From Psilocybe azurescens (Eukaryota > Basidiomycota > Agaricomycetes > Agaricales > Agrocybaceae), in assembly GCA_023853785.1 (NCBI GenBank), contig JAJIRX010000275.1, forward strand, positions 1 through 10,302: 10,302 nt of DNA. Direction: 5' to 3'. The notes beneath the pieces were generated by a model. That model did no database searches. It was not told the DNA's origin and saw only the letters and a list, made by a program, of their open reading frames with translations. Of the stretch, positions 1 through 7,700 are shown in pieces (the stretch's first letter is position 1; every line of letters begins with the position of its first letter). A program made the translations under genes and the position numbers.

Positions 1-298
1 TACTTTTTAGTTATGACTCAATCTTCTTACCTATGAATCTTGTATATGAAACTTATAAACTTGGACTATTCTGTGCCTCATTGTTGATCTGGTTGTTTAT
101 TTTTGCCACTTTTATTGTTTTGGCCAATTTCACTTTATTTTCTGGATTTTAATGTGGAGCACTTTTATCCCTGGTGCAGTTGCTATTCCACAATCTGCAC
201 AATTTCCAGATATAAATTTCAATATTTTCAGAATTTATTGGCCAAACATTTGGTCCAAATATATCACTTGCTAGTACTACTCTACTGTTTACATTGAC
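1..298. other. AT-rich flank, possible remnant of the KDZ-associated gene's N-terminus
   Basis: No intact gene is visible here. Frame 2 from about 173 to 275 is open and reads as a hydrophobic/aromatic stretch containing FPDINFNIF and YWPNIWSKYI, ending at a TAG. It could be an earlier piece of the decayed gene that starts clearly at about 299, since both lie on the same strand and frameshifts separate every other piece of that gene. I cannot confirm this without a homologue alignment. The short open frames on either strand have no recognisable domain. Confidence 0.3.
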
Positions 299-1410
299 TG
301 AAAATCCAGAATTACTACTCTTCATGCTCAGCAGCAAAATCCTGTTTTTCAGATGAAAGAAGAGTTATAGCAACTGGATGGATGGAATCTTTATCTAGAG
401 CAGTGCTACAAAGATTCAAAGATAGTACCAAAACTTTGTTCAAGGAAAGAGATTTTCCATCTCAACAAAATCAGCAAGTACTTGAAATATCCAACAAGCT
501 TGATGAGTTTGCAAAGCTATTGGGGTTTACTCCATATTCAAAGACAAGAAAGTCTAAACAAAAGCTATTGCCTATTTCTTATGAGTCTATCCAAGCTATC
601 CATGTAATTTGCCCAATTACTGCTGTATGTATGGATGTCAATTGTCAAAAGCAAGCTTTACTTAAACAAGTAAACCACGGATGTTCCTCTAGTCACATTG
701 ATAAAAGACAAGCAATCTATGAAGAGACTCCTGTACTTGCTGGAAAGTGTCCAAAATGTGAAACAAGTTACTACGCAGACCATGAACACTTTAAAGATGA
801 TCAAGAGTGGAAAACGATGCTATTTAAATTCAGCACATTTTCTTAAAATTGGCCAATCAATATGGGTGGACCGCAGCTTTTCTAAGGCTGTATTAAATGG
901 AATGTACAATTTTCATGCTTCTGCAGCTTATACACAGTTTTATAATGATTGTATTTCTGACCCTAATTCCAATATATCAATGACAAGGCGATTGGTATGG
1001 CATGCATTTATTCAGGAATCAATCAAACAGTTGCAAAGTGGATCAAATATAAACCTAGAATTGTCTGATGGCCTGATATTGAAGATGTTACAACTGCAGC
1101 CTTTAAAGCTGTTTAAATGAAGGAATACCAACGCAGGTATGCAACACTCATGTTCAGAATGCACCCAAAAGTACAAACATAGCTGATACTGTTCCTCTTG
1201 CAAATGAGGATCCAGCAGCTGTTGTTGGTATGGATGAACATGAACAGGTTCCTGTTTTAACAGGTGAAAATGCTATACAATAAATGAATGATACAAGCTC
1301 TGAAGCTAATAAGCAAATAGGAAAATGATGGCTAATTCAAATGATATACTTCAAATTATACACCACCAATTAAAATGGTTGTTTTAGATGGTATTGTTAT
1401 GGGACCTACT

Positions 1411-1462
1411 GTAAGAACTTTATAGTGCTCTAATAAGTTGAATAACATTAATTTTTGCTTAG
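1411..1462 (+). other. Relic spliceosomal intron, 52 nt, phase 0
   Basis: The coding match stops at MGPT (ending 1410) and resumes at HCAYENC (starting 1463), and the DNA between starts GTAAGA and ends TTTTTGCTTAG. A CTAAT branch-like motif sits at 1430-1434. Removing it joins the two conserved blocks at a codon boundary, although the segment itself contains stops. Length and signals are typical of basidiomycete introns. That it was truly spliced is inferred. Confidence 0.75.
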
Positions 1463-1549
1463 CATTGTGCTTATGAAAACTGTATTGCTGATTTTCATCA
1501 AAGAGGGAGTATTTGTGCAATCCACCAACATGCTTATGCTCGCTGCCGT
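1463..1549 (+). other. CxC6 zinc-ligand cluster within the KDZ-associated pseudogene
   Basis: Frame 2 directly after the intron reads H-C-A-Y-E-N-C, then about ten residues, then C-A-I-H and R-C-R. The candidate metal ligands are Cys at 1466, 1481, 1514 and 1544, and His at 1463 and 1523. This order matches the CxC6-type cluster as I remember it. The frame continues only to a TAA at 1574, after which the homologous sequence resumes in another frame. Confidence 0.7.
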
Positions 1550-2457
1550 TATATGGCTGCCAGAATGAAAAAGTAAGAGATAAGAAGCTTGTACCCACTC
1601 ATCAAACGTGAATGGAAAAATACAAGTTAAACCATAGCAAGAGGTTTTGCGGTGTTCAGAATGCTCTACAAAGACCAAATGAAAATGAACCTTGGCAACC
1701 GCCTCAGATTCAGCTTCACGCACATGATGATGATATGATGATGATGATGTTGAGGTTCCACGATTGCATTATTTTAGTCCCGGTTTGATTTTATTGTGTA
1801 GAAACAATGTGCGCACCATGTGGTGTTGTAATTGTATGGACAAAGTTTGACAAATCTGAATCTCCAACAAAATCTTAAAGTGGTTATCAAAGTGTATCCA
1901 ACTGAAGCATCTCAACCAGCTTATATTTGCATTGATAAAGCTTGCAAAGTTCTTCAACTTGTATTAGCAACGGAAGTCAAGCAATATGGAAAAAAACCAG
2001 TCAATTTATTGTGGATTCTATCATTATATCAACCATCGAACAACTGATTATTTGTGTCGCAAATATTGTAATCCTGCTCCCTTGAATGGTTCAGCCCCAA
2101 ATCTCACGTCATAGTAGACATTGATAACGCAATATATTATAAGTTTCGCTTATAATACACAAGCATGCATGAACAATTAAACTCTTGGCTTGGTGGCTTT
2201 GAATCAATTCTTAAACGTATGAAATCTGGAAACTTTAACTGGTTTTTGCATTCAATGTTGTTTTATCATACCCAACATATTATACAAAAGACAAAAGAAA
2301 AAGCAAAAAAACAACAAGAAAAACTTGACAAAAAAAGAGAGAAAGAAGAAGAAGAAAAATGATGATGATGATGAACAAGAAGAACCCATTAGGCACTGGA
2401 ATGGATGGAAATGATGATTGATAAGTGAAAATATACAGAAGTGTATATTAGTGTACA

Positions 2458-2463
2458 AATAAA
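2458..2463 (+). terminator. AATAAA polyadenylation-like signal downstream of the KDZ-associated pseudogene
   Basis: An AATAAA lies 44 nt past the last stop of the pseudogene (2412-2414), in an AT-rich stretch. Position and sequence suit a 3'-end signal, but the motif is common by chance in AT-rich DNA. Confidence 0.35.
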
Positions 2464-2539
2464 ATATTATATATTATTTGCATTGATTTATACTAACCTT
2501 TATTAGGTAAGTCTAATTTATATTTTTGCATTAAGCATA

Positions 2540-3095
2540 ATCAGCTATAGAGTTTCATTGAATGGCTGGAATAAGGTGGAACCTATAAATAGTAGTTTAA
2601 TTTAATTTTAACAAGTTCAACCTTTGGAATGAAGGTGGAATAGCTGGAATATAGTTGATTCCATTCCAACACTCATTTACATATAATTTTATCAAGTCCA
2701 ACTTTCATGGAATGTACATGGAATGACTGAATATAGTTGGAATCCATTCCAACAGTTCTTTTATATTTAATTTTATCAAGTTCAACTTATGTGGAATAGG
2801 GTTGAATAGTTGGAATCCAAGTGGAATCTGTATCCAAGGACTAGTGTCAATTTTAATAAAGTTCTACTCTATCTGGAATCCAACTAGAATCCAATTGGAT
2901 TCCATTTTCTTGTTACTTTAATCCATTCCAGTTGAAGTTAACTAATTGGAATCAACCTGGAATCAATATATAACTGAACTGGAATCTAGCTGGAATCCAT
3001 GTATGTTGGCTGGACTTGAACAGGACCGGTTGATTCCATTTGGAATCCATTGGAATCCATCTACATTCTGGGCGAAGATGGATTCCACCTGAATC
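2540..3095. repeat. Degenerate ~82-bp tandem repeats packed with TGGAAT/ATTCCA
   Basis: An anchor resembling ATTTTATCAAGTTCAACT recurs with its AAG at about 2613, 2694, 2778 and 2859 (spacing 81, 84, 81), with a weaker fifth near 2935. Each unit carries several TGGAAT hexamers followed by a GGAATCCATTCCAAC-like partial palindrome. By eye the block holds about 17 TGGAAT and about 7 ATTCCA copies. After about 2930 the long unit fades and only the short motif continues, to about 3090. There is no open reading frame of note. The array ends just before the LTR at 3111. Confidence 0.75.
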
Positions 3096-3381
3096 AATGG
3101 GGGACAGTACTGTCACACAACCAAGTCTAAAACATTGACTTTATACCCAAAAAGAGGCCAACCAGATATAGGGCATGCAAGCTAGCTTCACAACCTAGCT
3201 CCCTCTTATTTTGTATTTCCAAGGCCAAGAAGGTCTTTATGTTATGACTTCAAGCTTATATTCATGTGCGTGGATAAAGCTGACAGTCAAGTAGTCAAGA
3301 ACAGTGAGTTCCAAGCAGTATCAAATAAGAGGAGATTAGATTCTCAAGAACTAGCTAAGGAATAATAGCAGTATCTACTGG

Positions 3382-3389
3382 CTATTTAA
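3382..3389 (-). promoter_or_regulatory. TATA-like element in the LTR
   Basis: The minus strand reads CACTTAAATAGCC here, a TATA-like sequence about 230 nt inside the LTR from its minus-strand start, where a U3 core promoter would be expected. It lies 30-130 bp downstream (minus sense) of the TGAGTCA cluster. The assignment rests on position and composition only. Confidence 0.4.
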
Positions 3390-3421
3390 GTGTTTTGAGT
3401 ATCTACAATTATAGTACAATA

Positions 3422-3512
3422 TGAGTTGTGATATGAGTCAGAATAGAGAATGAGTCATAATGGTACCAATGATGTGAGTCTGAAGAACATGAGTCAAGGA
3501 AAGAATGAGTTG
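3422..3512. promoter_or_regulatory. Cluster of TGAGTCA (Gcn4/AP-1-like) sites in the LTR U3 region
   Basis: Three exact TGAGTCA heptamers occur at 3434-3440, 3451-3457 and 3490-3496. Three near matches occur at 3422 (TGAGTTG), 3475 (TGAGTCT) and 3506 (TGAGTTG). TGASTCA is the known binding site of fungal Gcn4/Cpc1 and AP-1 class bZIP factors. All six lie in 91 bp, upstream of the TATA-like box in the element's own orientation, as an enhancer would. Confidence 0.55.
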
Positions 3513-3620
3513 TATGTATGATCACATGATGTGTATGTGATAAGGATGTTTTATGTAATGAAAACAAAGAAAATGAAAAGAAAAAGAGAAGGGCAAAGAA
3601 AAATAAGATGTCCATAACAT

Positions 3621-3633
3621 TACCCCCTTCTAC
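3621..3633 (-). other. Polypurine tract of the minus-strand LTR retrotransposon
   Basis: The minus strand reads GTAGAAGGGGGTA immediately before the LTR start TGTTATGG. A purine run ending at the 3' LTR is the primer site for plus-strand DNA synthesis in LTR retrotransposons. The gag frame stops at 3661-3663, leaving 27 bp to this tract. Confidence 0.65.
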
Positions 3634-3660
3634 ATTTTGACTGTCCCAGTCAAATTGTCT

Positions 3661-4632
3661 TTAATATCTGTAGGGTTCTCCTGTGTTTTTCGGCGATGCC
3701 AGCATCATCTGTGGGGTTGTCATAATCAAACCAATTGCTTCTATAGCAATGTTGTTACACTTGATAGAACAGTATCTTGCAGTATGTCCTGGTGCTTAGT
3801 GGTGGCAGTAGTAGCAAGTGAATTTGGGGCACTGTTGTTGCATATGTCCCAGCTTTCTACATGCGTAGCATGTAGTGTCCGTTGTCAGTGAGTCCCAACA
3901 CTCTCAACTGTCTGGAGTGAGTTGGGTGATGAGTAGGCATACCAATCTGTTTGTTGATATTAAATGGTTGGGGTGGATTGACATTGACAAGTTGTTCTGT
4001 GGGGACATCTGCAATTTTGATGTTGGTTATATCTGGAATGACGAGGAGGGAGGGACAAATCAGGGTTTCTTTACCATATGATGTTTGATGAATACATGTT
4101 CAATTGCTTGTTCAAATCCTTTCTGTTGAAGATGCTCGAGGGTGTTGCAGAACCTTATGATGAACACAGACTCTTGCACGTTGGACTGCAATGTCTGCTT
4201 TGATTATTTTTATTTTGCTGGCTAGATAATTGAAGAATGTGAGTTCTTGTTCAATCAAAGGGGGCAAAGGGCTTCGATGTCATATTGGTTTTCAGATTTT
4301 TCAGGATTTTGAGAAGTTTGTAGACAGAAAGAGTATTAAAAAGACGAGAAATGTAGTAGTAGATTGGGGAACAGAGGAGGCACAAGCAGTAGAATGAGAC
4401 ATTTTTGTTGAATATTGATGTTTGTTGCCTAGAAGTGTAGCAATTTGACCTTTCTTATAGCCTTTGTTGCCAGTCCAGGTTTGAGTTTCTCCTTGAGCTA
4501 GGAAATCCATAGCTGATATTCTTGGTTCTGGTCATGCGCCATTGCTGTGCATCTTGCCTTGAGTTCATCGGGTGCTTGTTTCTCTGCTTCTAAAGAGAGT
4601 ATGAAGGCTATTTTGAGATCTTGAGCATTCAT
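3661..4632 (-). pseudogene. gag: gag relic with double CCHC zinc knuckle, no pol
   Basis: Gag coats retrotransposon RNA, and its CCHC knuckles bind nucleic acid. The minus-strand frame from ATG 4632-4630 begins MNAQDLKIAFILSLEAEKQ, a helical charged N-terminus, and meets a TAG at 4500-4498 and another at 4431-4429. After frameshifts, the stretch near 4050-3900 reads NVNPPQPFNINKQIG, a plausible linker. The first knuckle is CYACRKLGHMQQQC (3870-3829; CX2CX4HX4C). The second is CYYC...APGHTARYC (3816-3769), where C-to-H spacing is longer than usual and a TAA (3798-3796) interrupts it. The frame then runs 36 more codons to a TAA at 3663-3661, close to the polypurine tract. Family (Ty3 or Copia) is not decidable from this. 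No protease, reverse transcriptase, RNase H or integrase motif lies between gag and the tract, so pol was either lost or never present. Confidence 0.7.
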
Positions 4633-4899
4633 TGCTGATCTTCTTGGGTTTTGGTATTTTGGTTGTGAGGAAAATAATTTTATGGGTGTGTTGGGGAAAG
4701 AGAGTGGATTTGAGGTGCTTGATTGAGAAAAAGGAGAGCATGTTGATTGATTATCAAATGAGTGAAGATGATGGTCTTTTTACAGCTTGTGACATTGAGA
4801 TGTTTAGTGTGGGGTGTCTTTGCAATTGCCCAATACACAACACCCAATCAAATATTTATATTGATCAGTTTGATCTGGGAGGGTAAGCTTTTAAGGCTT
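4633..4899. other. Unassigned stretch upstream of the gag relic
   Basis: If the gag start at 4632 is right, this is the untranslated leader of the minus-strand element and should contain the primer-binding site and 5' LTR. I cannot recognise either. A plus-strand frame of 84 codons (4632-4886) is an antisense reading of this area, with no domain. The element's 5' end was probably removed or overwritten before about 4900. Confidence 0.3.
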
Positions 4900-5212
4900 A
4901 TTACAATAACTAGTTGGGCAGAGTACAGACTGAGATGATTGCTCAAGAGTGGCCACTAATAGCTAGAGAATCTTTTTAGACAGGCAAGTACACACAAGGC
5001 ACTGAAATATCAAGGGCAATCACTCAAAGTGAGGGTGATCACCAATATCAAGGGGATCACTTTTGGAGGCGAGTGTACACAGGACACTTAACAGATCTTC
5101 TTTATAGGATCCACACTCAAACTATCAAACACTATAAGTGATCACCCATATTAACACGTAGTAGATCCTTAGCTCCTATAAGCAACCGGCACACTAGTCC
5201 ACAGTCCTTAGT

Positions 5213-5445
5213 TTACTATAGGCAACATCCTGAACAGTCAGATTTCTCTGACAGTTGTCCCTAGTTACTATGAGCGATCACCAGCCTTTATAGGGTTCCA
5301 ACCTGTACTTAAAAATCCCCAGGGCAGTCTTACTATAGGCAACATCCTGAACAGTCAGAGTTCTCTGACAGTTGTCCCTAGTTACTATAAGCAATCACTA
5401 GCTGTATAGAGTTCCAACCCATACTTAACAATCCCCAGGGCAGTC
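5213..5445. repeat. Two-copy 117-bp tandem duplication
   Basis: Copy 1 (5213-5329) and copy 2 (5330-5445) both begin TTACTATAGGCAACATCCTG and end CCCCAGGGCAGTC. They differ by a handful of substitutions and one base in length. Shared inner blocks include TCTCTGACAGTTGTCCCTAG and a GYRATCACYAG site. The similarity indicates a fairly recent duplication compared with the decayed surroundings. Confidence 0.9.
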
Positions 5446-5454
5446 CATGGATGA

Positions 5455-5464
5455 CTTATATAAG
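5455..5464. promoter_or_regulatory. Palindromic TATA element next to the 117-bp duplication
   Basis: CTTATATAAG is a perfect 10-bp palindrome containing TATATAA, 9 bp after the second 117-bp copy. A TATA box beside a duplicated segment resembles a core promoter with a duplicated upstream element. No downstream reading frame supports this, and the palindrome gives no strand. Confidence 0.3.
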
Positions 5465-6699
5465 CCTGCTTATCAAGTCTAATAGACCAGACGTTGAATA
5501 TAAAAATGGCGATCACTCATGAAACCAGGTAGGGCCTAATTGCTTAAGGTGAACTGTAGTGTTCAATCTCTTATCACACAAATCACTAGTCCACAAAGTA
5601 TTAACACTGGAATTCTTATTCAGAGTAAATTCTGATATCAAATCTGTGGTGGAGATTACTTGGTTCCTATTCTAAGATACAGGGCTGTTTTTATAGACTA
5701 AATATGTAGATACTTTGGCTTGTGATAATTGAAAGAGACTAAGAGAAAAGGAAGGAAATAGGCTGTGTGCTGCCTAGCCTTTGCTACACCAATTATAATA
5801 GTGGAAAGTACTAGTTTACCTGGGCTATGGGGCTTATTTGAAGATAACATTGTTGTTCATGTGGCAGTGCTTCCTTGGGTAGCGATCACCCAACTTATTT
5901 TATCAGATGGCTTGCAGCTAAGGCATGTTAGGACTAGATTGCTTAGATGTATATTTCCTAGGAAACCCCAAGTTTCCCAAGCACAGTTGCTATTGGTTTA
6001 GGACCTCCTGGAACAGCAGATGCCATTATCATGAGGCAAGTTATCTATAGTATTGTGTGGCAATCACTGACTGGGTGATCCCTCATTCACGTTGGCTGCA
6101 TTGCAAATTACAAGTTTTTATAGTTGGATCTAGTAGACCACCATATGCTGAGTTGTACACAAGATTTCCATTGCCAATACATTCAGTCCATGGGGCGATC
6201 CCCTGTGTGGCACAGTGATGTCTGATCCCTGAGTGGTTGATCGCCTAATTTAGTGAACAGCCTTTGTGAGGCCTGGACCCAGTGATTGCTTTTGCTAATT
6301 AATAAGATTTCCATCACTTGGCAATCACTTGGTAAGAGACTGATGGGTGTTACCCCTTGTTAGAGCCAAGGTCACTTCTTAGGAGTTCTTCCTTGCATGG
6401 GACTAATAACATGATCAATGGGACAGGTGATCACCTCAGGCACTTGGTTAGGGTTGCTTTGATAGCTGTATAGAAAACTAAAGGTAGTCTTTGATTTGTA
6501 GCACTGATTAATAGGCCACACTACCCTTTAGTTAGTTTGTAAGGTTTACTACGCTTCTTGGCCCACTAGGAAGTGAAGCCTCAAAGCCTAATAATCTGGC
6601 GTATCTCCTACCCTTCAGTAGTATAATATACTAGCTTATTACAGATAACAATCGCAAAAATAAGGGCACCTGTGTTGTGTACTTTACAGTGCCCCCATA

Positions 6700-6980
6700 T
6701 TCCATTGGACTCCAACGGACTTTCACTGGACCCAGCCAATTCCAATGAACCTAGCTGGACAGTCCATTGGACATCCAACGGATTCTGTTGGACTTGAAAA
6801 AATTCTGCTACCAGTCCAGTCAGAGTCCGGCCAAATTCCAGTCAAAGTCCAGTCAAGTCACTTCAAGACAGAAAACAGGTGGACTGGCCGGACTGTCCAG
6901 TCCATTGGACTTCCAATGGACTTCCACTGGACTCTCAGCACTTAATTAGACCAGATCCAAGAGTGCTCTGTCCAGTGGAC
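6700..6980. repeat. Short-motif cluster of TGGAC/GTCCA
   Basis: About ten TGGAC and six GTCCA pentamers lie in 280 bp. A longer shared pattern, ATTGGAC-TCCAAYGGA-(8 to 10 nt)-GGAC, starts at about 6704, 6765 and 6904. Near-palindromes such as AGTCCATTGGACTT (6899 on) are frequent. The organisation resembles the TGGAAT cluster at 2540-3095, with the final bases changed. Two overlapping open frames of 60-66 codons cover it, but they look like a by-product of the repeat. Confidence 0.75.
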
Positions 6981-7242
6981 TGTTATTAGTTTAATTGCAG
7001 ACTTTATTAAAGAAATCCAATTACCATATTCAGAGAGGTTTTCAACTGCTATCTACCATAGTCTACATATACATGTTATATCTTTATGTGCCATTTATTT
7101 AGCCTAGTCATCATCATCAAGACATGAGATCATAATCCATGCATTTACCAGTTGAAAAATACATACACATTCCCCCTTTTTGCTGCATGTTTCCTGTCAA
7201 CAAATTTATTTTAGCAGCAAATTCAGGAATAATTTATTTTTC
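6981..7242. other. Unassigned AT-rich spacer with a purine-run motif
   Basis: No gene is seen. The minus strand at about 7180-7168 reads CAAAAAGGGGGAATG and then TGTATG, a purine run followed by TGT. This resembles the tract-LTR junction at 3619-3633, but no second LTR end can be identified. Confidence 0.25.
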
Positions 7243-7467
7243 TCACTTGTTTTGCTTGACTGGCTTGCCCTTGATACCAACAGATTCACCTTCACCAATC
7301 TCACCATCAGTCTCCTCTTCTTCATCCCCAACAGCAACCTTTTTAGTAGGTGGTGCAGCAGAGGCATCAACAGCAGATACAGCCATGGCCTGCTTTCTGG
7401 TGCTCCTATGAGTCTTGGGAAGGGAGTTAGGGACAGTAGCAGTGTTCTTGGAAGCTTTGGGAGCCAT
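7243..7467 (-). CDS. Small charged hypothetical protein, 74 aa
   Basis: I do not recognise this protein. The frame runs from ATG at 7467-7465 to TGA at 7245-7243. It starts MAPKASKN and has a basic, Ser/Thr-rich first 25 residues (KTHRSTRKQ), an Ala-rich middle, an acidic run DEEEETDGEIGEGES at roughly residues 48-62, and a basic end KGKPVKQNK. There is no signal peptide, membrane segment or cysteine cluster. The alternating charged blocks suggest a disordered, possibly nuclear or nucleic-acid-binding protein, or the first exon of something longer. A TATAAATA lies on the same strand 234 bp upstream of the ATG. The two frames on the opposite strand (7139-7411, 7180-7494) show no such organisation. 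Nothing proves expression. It may belong to a mobile element, given its surroundings. Confidence 0.4.
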   Translation of the reverse strand: MAPKASKNTATVPNSLPKTHRSTRKQAMAVSAVDASAAPPTKKVAVGDEEEETDGEIGEGESVGIKGKPVKQNK

Positions 7468-7700
7468 AGTAAGGAAGCTAGGTCACTAGGATGAGCTTAG
7501 ATGGTGGTGGATGAAGGAAGAGATAACAGATCATGCAACTTGTCAAGTTGGGCAGACATTACATAAGCCCTTTCTCACTGGAAACTGGTGTTCTCAAAAA
7601 TATTCTAAGTCCAATCTGACAGAAATTTCTGTTTTATGCTAACCCAGACATTCCGAGAGCTTGAAAATAGTATATAACAAAGCTAACTACGACATGTATG

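Larger units (their letters stand above)
299..2414 (+). pseudogene. Decayed CxC5/CxC6 cysteine-cluster gene associated with KDZ transposons
   Basis: Family members are zinc-cluster proteins encoded in or beside fungal KDZ DNA transposons, presumed to act in nucleic-acid binding during transposition. Segments recognisable in order are: HAQQQNPVFQMKEEL (323-367, then TAG 368); an open stretch 382-846 with the CxC5-type region (ICPITAVC, CPKC and YYADHEHF near 746-792); a frameshift near 815; YLNSAHFLKIGQSIWVDRSF; HSCSEC (1145-1162); a frameshift near 1180; MVVLDGIVMGPT ending at 1410; a 52-nt intron; the CxC6 cluster (1463-1549); RPNENEPWQPP; CVETMCAPCGVV (1795-1830); YPTEASQPAYICIDKAC; YHYINHRTTDYLCRKYCNPAP (frame 3, 2019-2081); QLNSWLGGFESILKRM; and an acidic tail ending at TGA 2412-2414. 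At least seven frameshifts plus in-frame stops at 368 and 2112 show it is dead. The family match rests on memory of its conserved blocks. The start is uncertain, and ATG 382 is only the first ATG of the first long open piece. Confidence 0.85.
3111..3619 (-). mobile_element. LTR (3' LTR) of a minus-strand LTR retrotransposon, 509 bp
   Basis: On the plus strand it starts TGTCACACAA and ends CCATAACA. On the minus strand it therefore runs TGTTATGG...GTGTGACA, the TG...CA ends expected of an LTR, with TGT/ACA inverted tips. On its minus-strand upstream side lie a polypurine tract and then a gag relic, which fixes orientation and makes this the 3' LTR. I found no matching second LTR in the window, so the 5' end of the element is missing or too decayed to see, and target-site duplication cannot be checked. 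The strand is strongly biased: in plus orientation 3540-3610 is nearly all purine. Confidence 0.75.
4900..6690. repeat. Non-coding block with dispersed GYRATCACY motifs
   Basis: No convincing gene is present. A nonamer of the form GYRATCACY, or its complement, recurs: 5016, 5035, 5055, 5139, 5274, 5391, 5509, 5882, 6060, 6195 (GCGATCCCC variant), 6238 (complement), 6282 (complement), 6321 and 6428. Two copies lie in perfect palindromes, GGTGATCACC (5034-5043) and AGGTGATCACCT (6425-6436). GCTTATTACA occurs near both ends (about 4896 and 6633) as a direct repeat. The limits are approximate, set where the motif and the composition change. A 78-codon frame at 5765-6001 has no recognisable domain and is probably chance. 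Confidence 0.45.

Noticed and set aside
1356..1723. Minus-strand frames of 80-91 codons
   Set aside because: Antisense shadows of the CxC6 part of the KDZ-associated pseudogene, which gives conserved residues on the plus strand.
2252..2458. Minus-strand frame with long Ser and Phe runs
   Set aside because: Antisense of the GAA/GAT-rich acidic tail of the pseudogene.
3409..3615. 68-codon minus-strand frame starting MDILFFFALLFF
   Set aside because: It lies inside the LTR, and its Phe/His/Ser-rich content comes from the purine-rich U3 strand.
5213..5445. CRISPR-like repeat pair
   Set aside because: Only two directly adjoining 117-bp copies without spacers, in a eukaryotic repeat context. It is a tandem duplication.
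5803..5808. AGTAC as target-site duplication partner of the bases before the LTR (3106-3110)
   Set aside because: A five-base match is expected by chance, and no LTR end adjoins the second copy.
5765..6001. 78-codon plus-strand frame
   Set aside because: No recognisable motif, and it carries GYRATCACY repeats like the non-coding surroundings.
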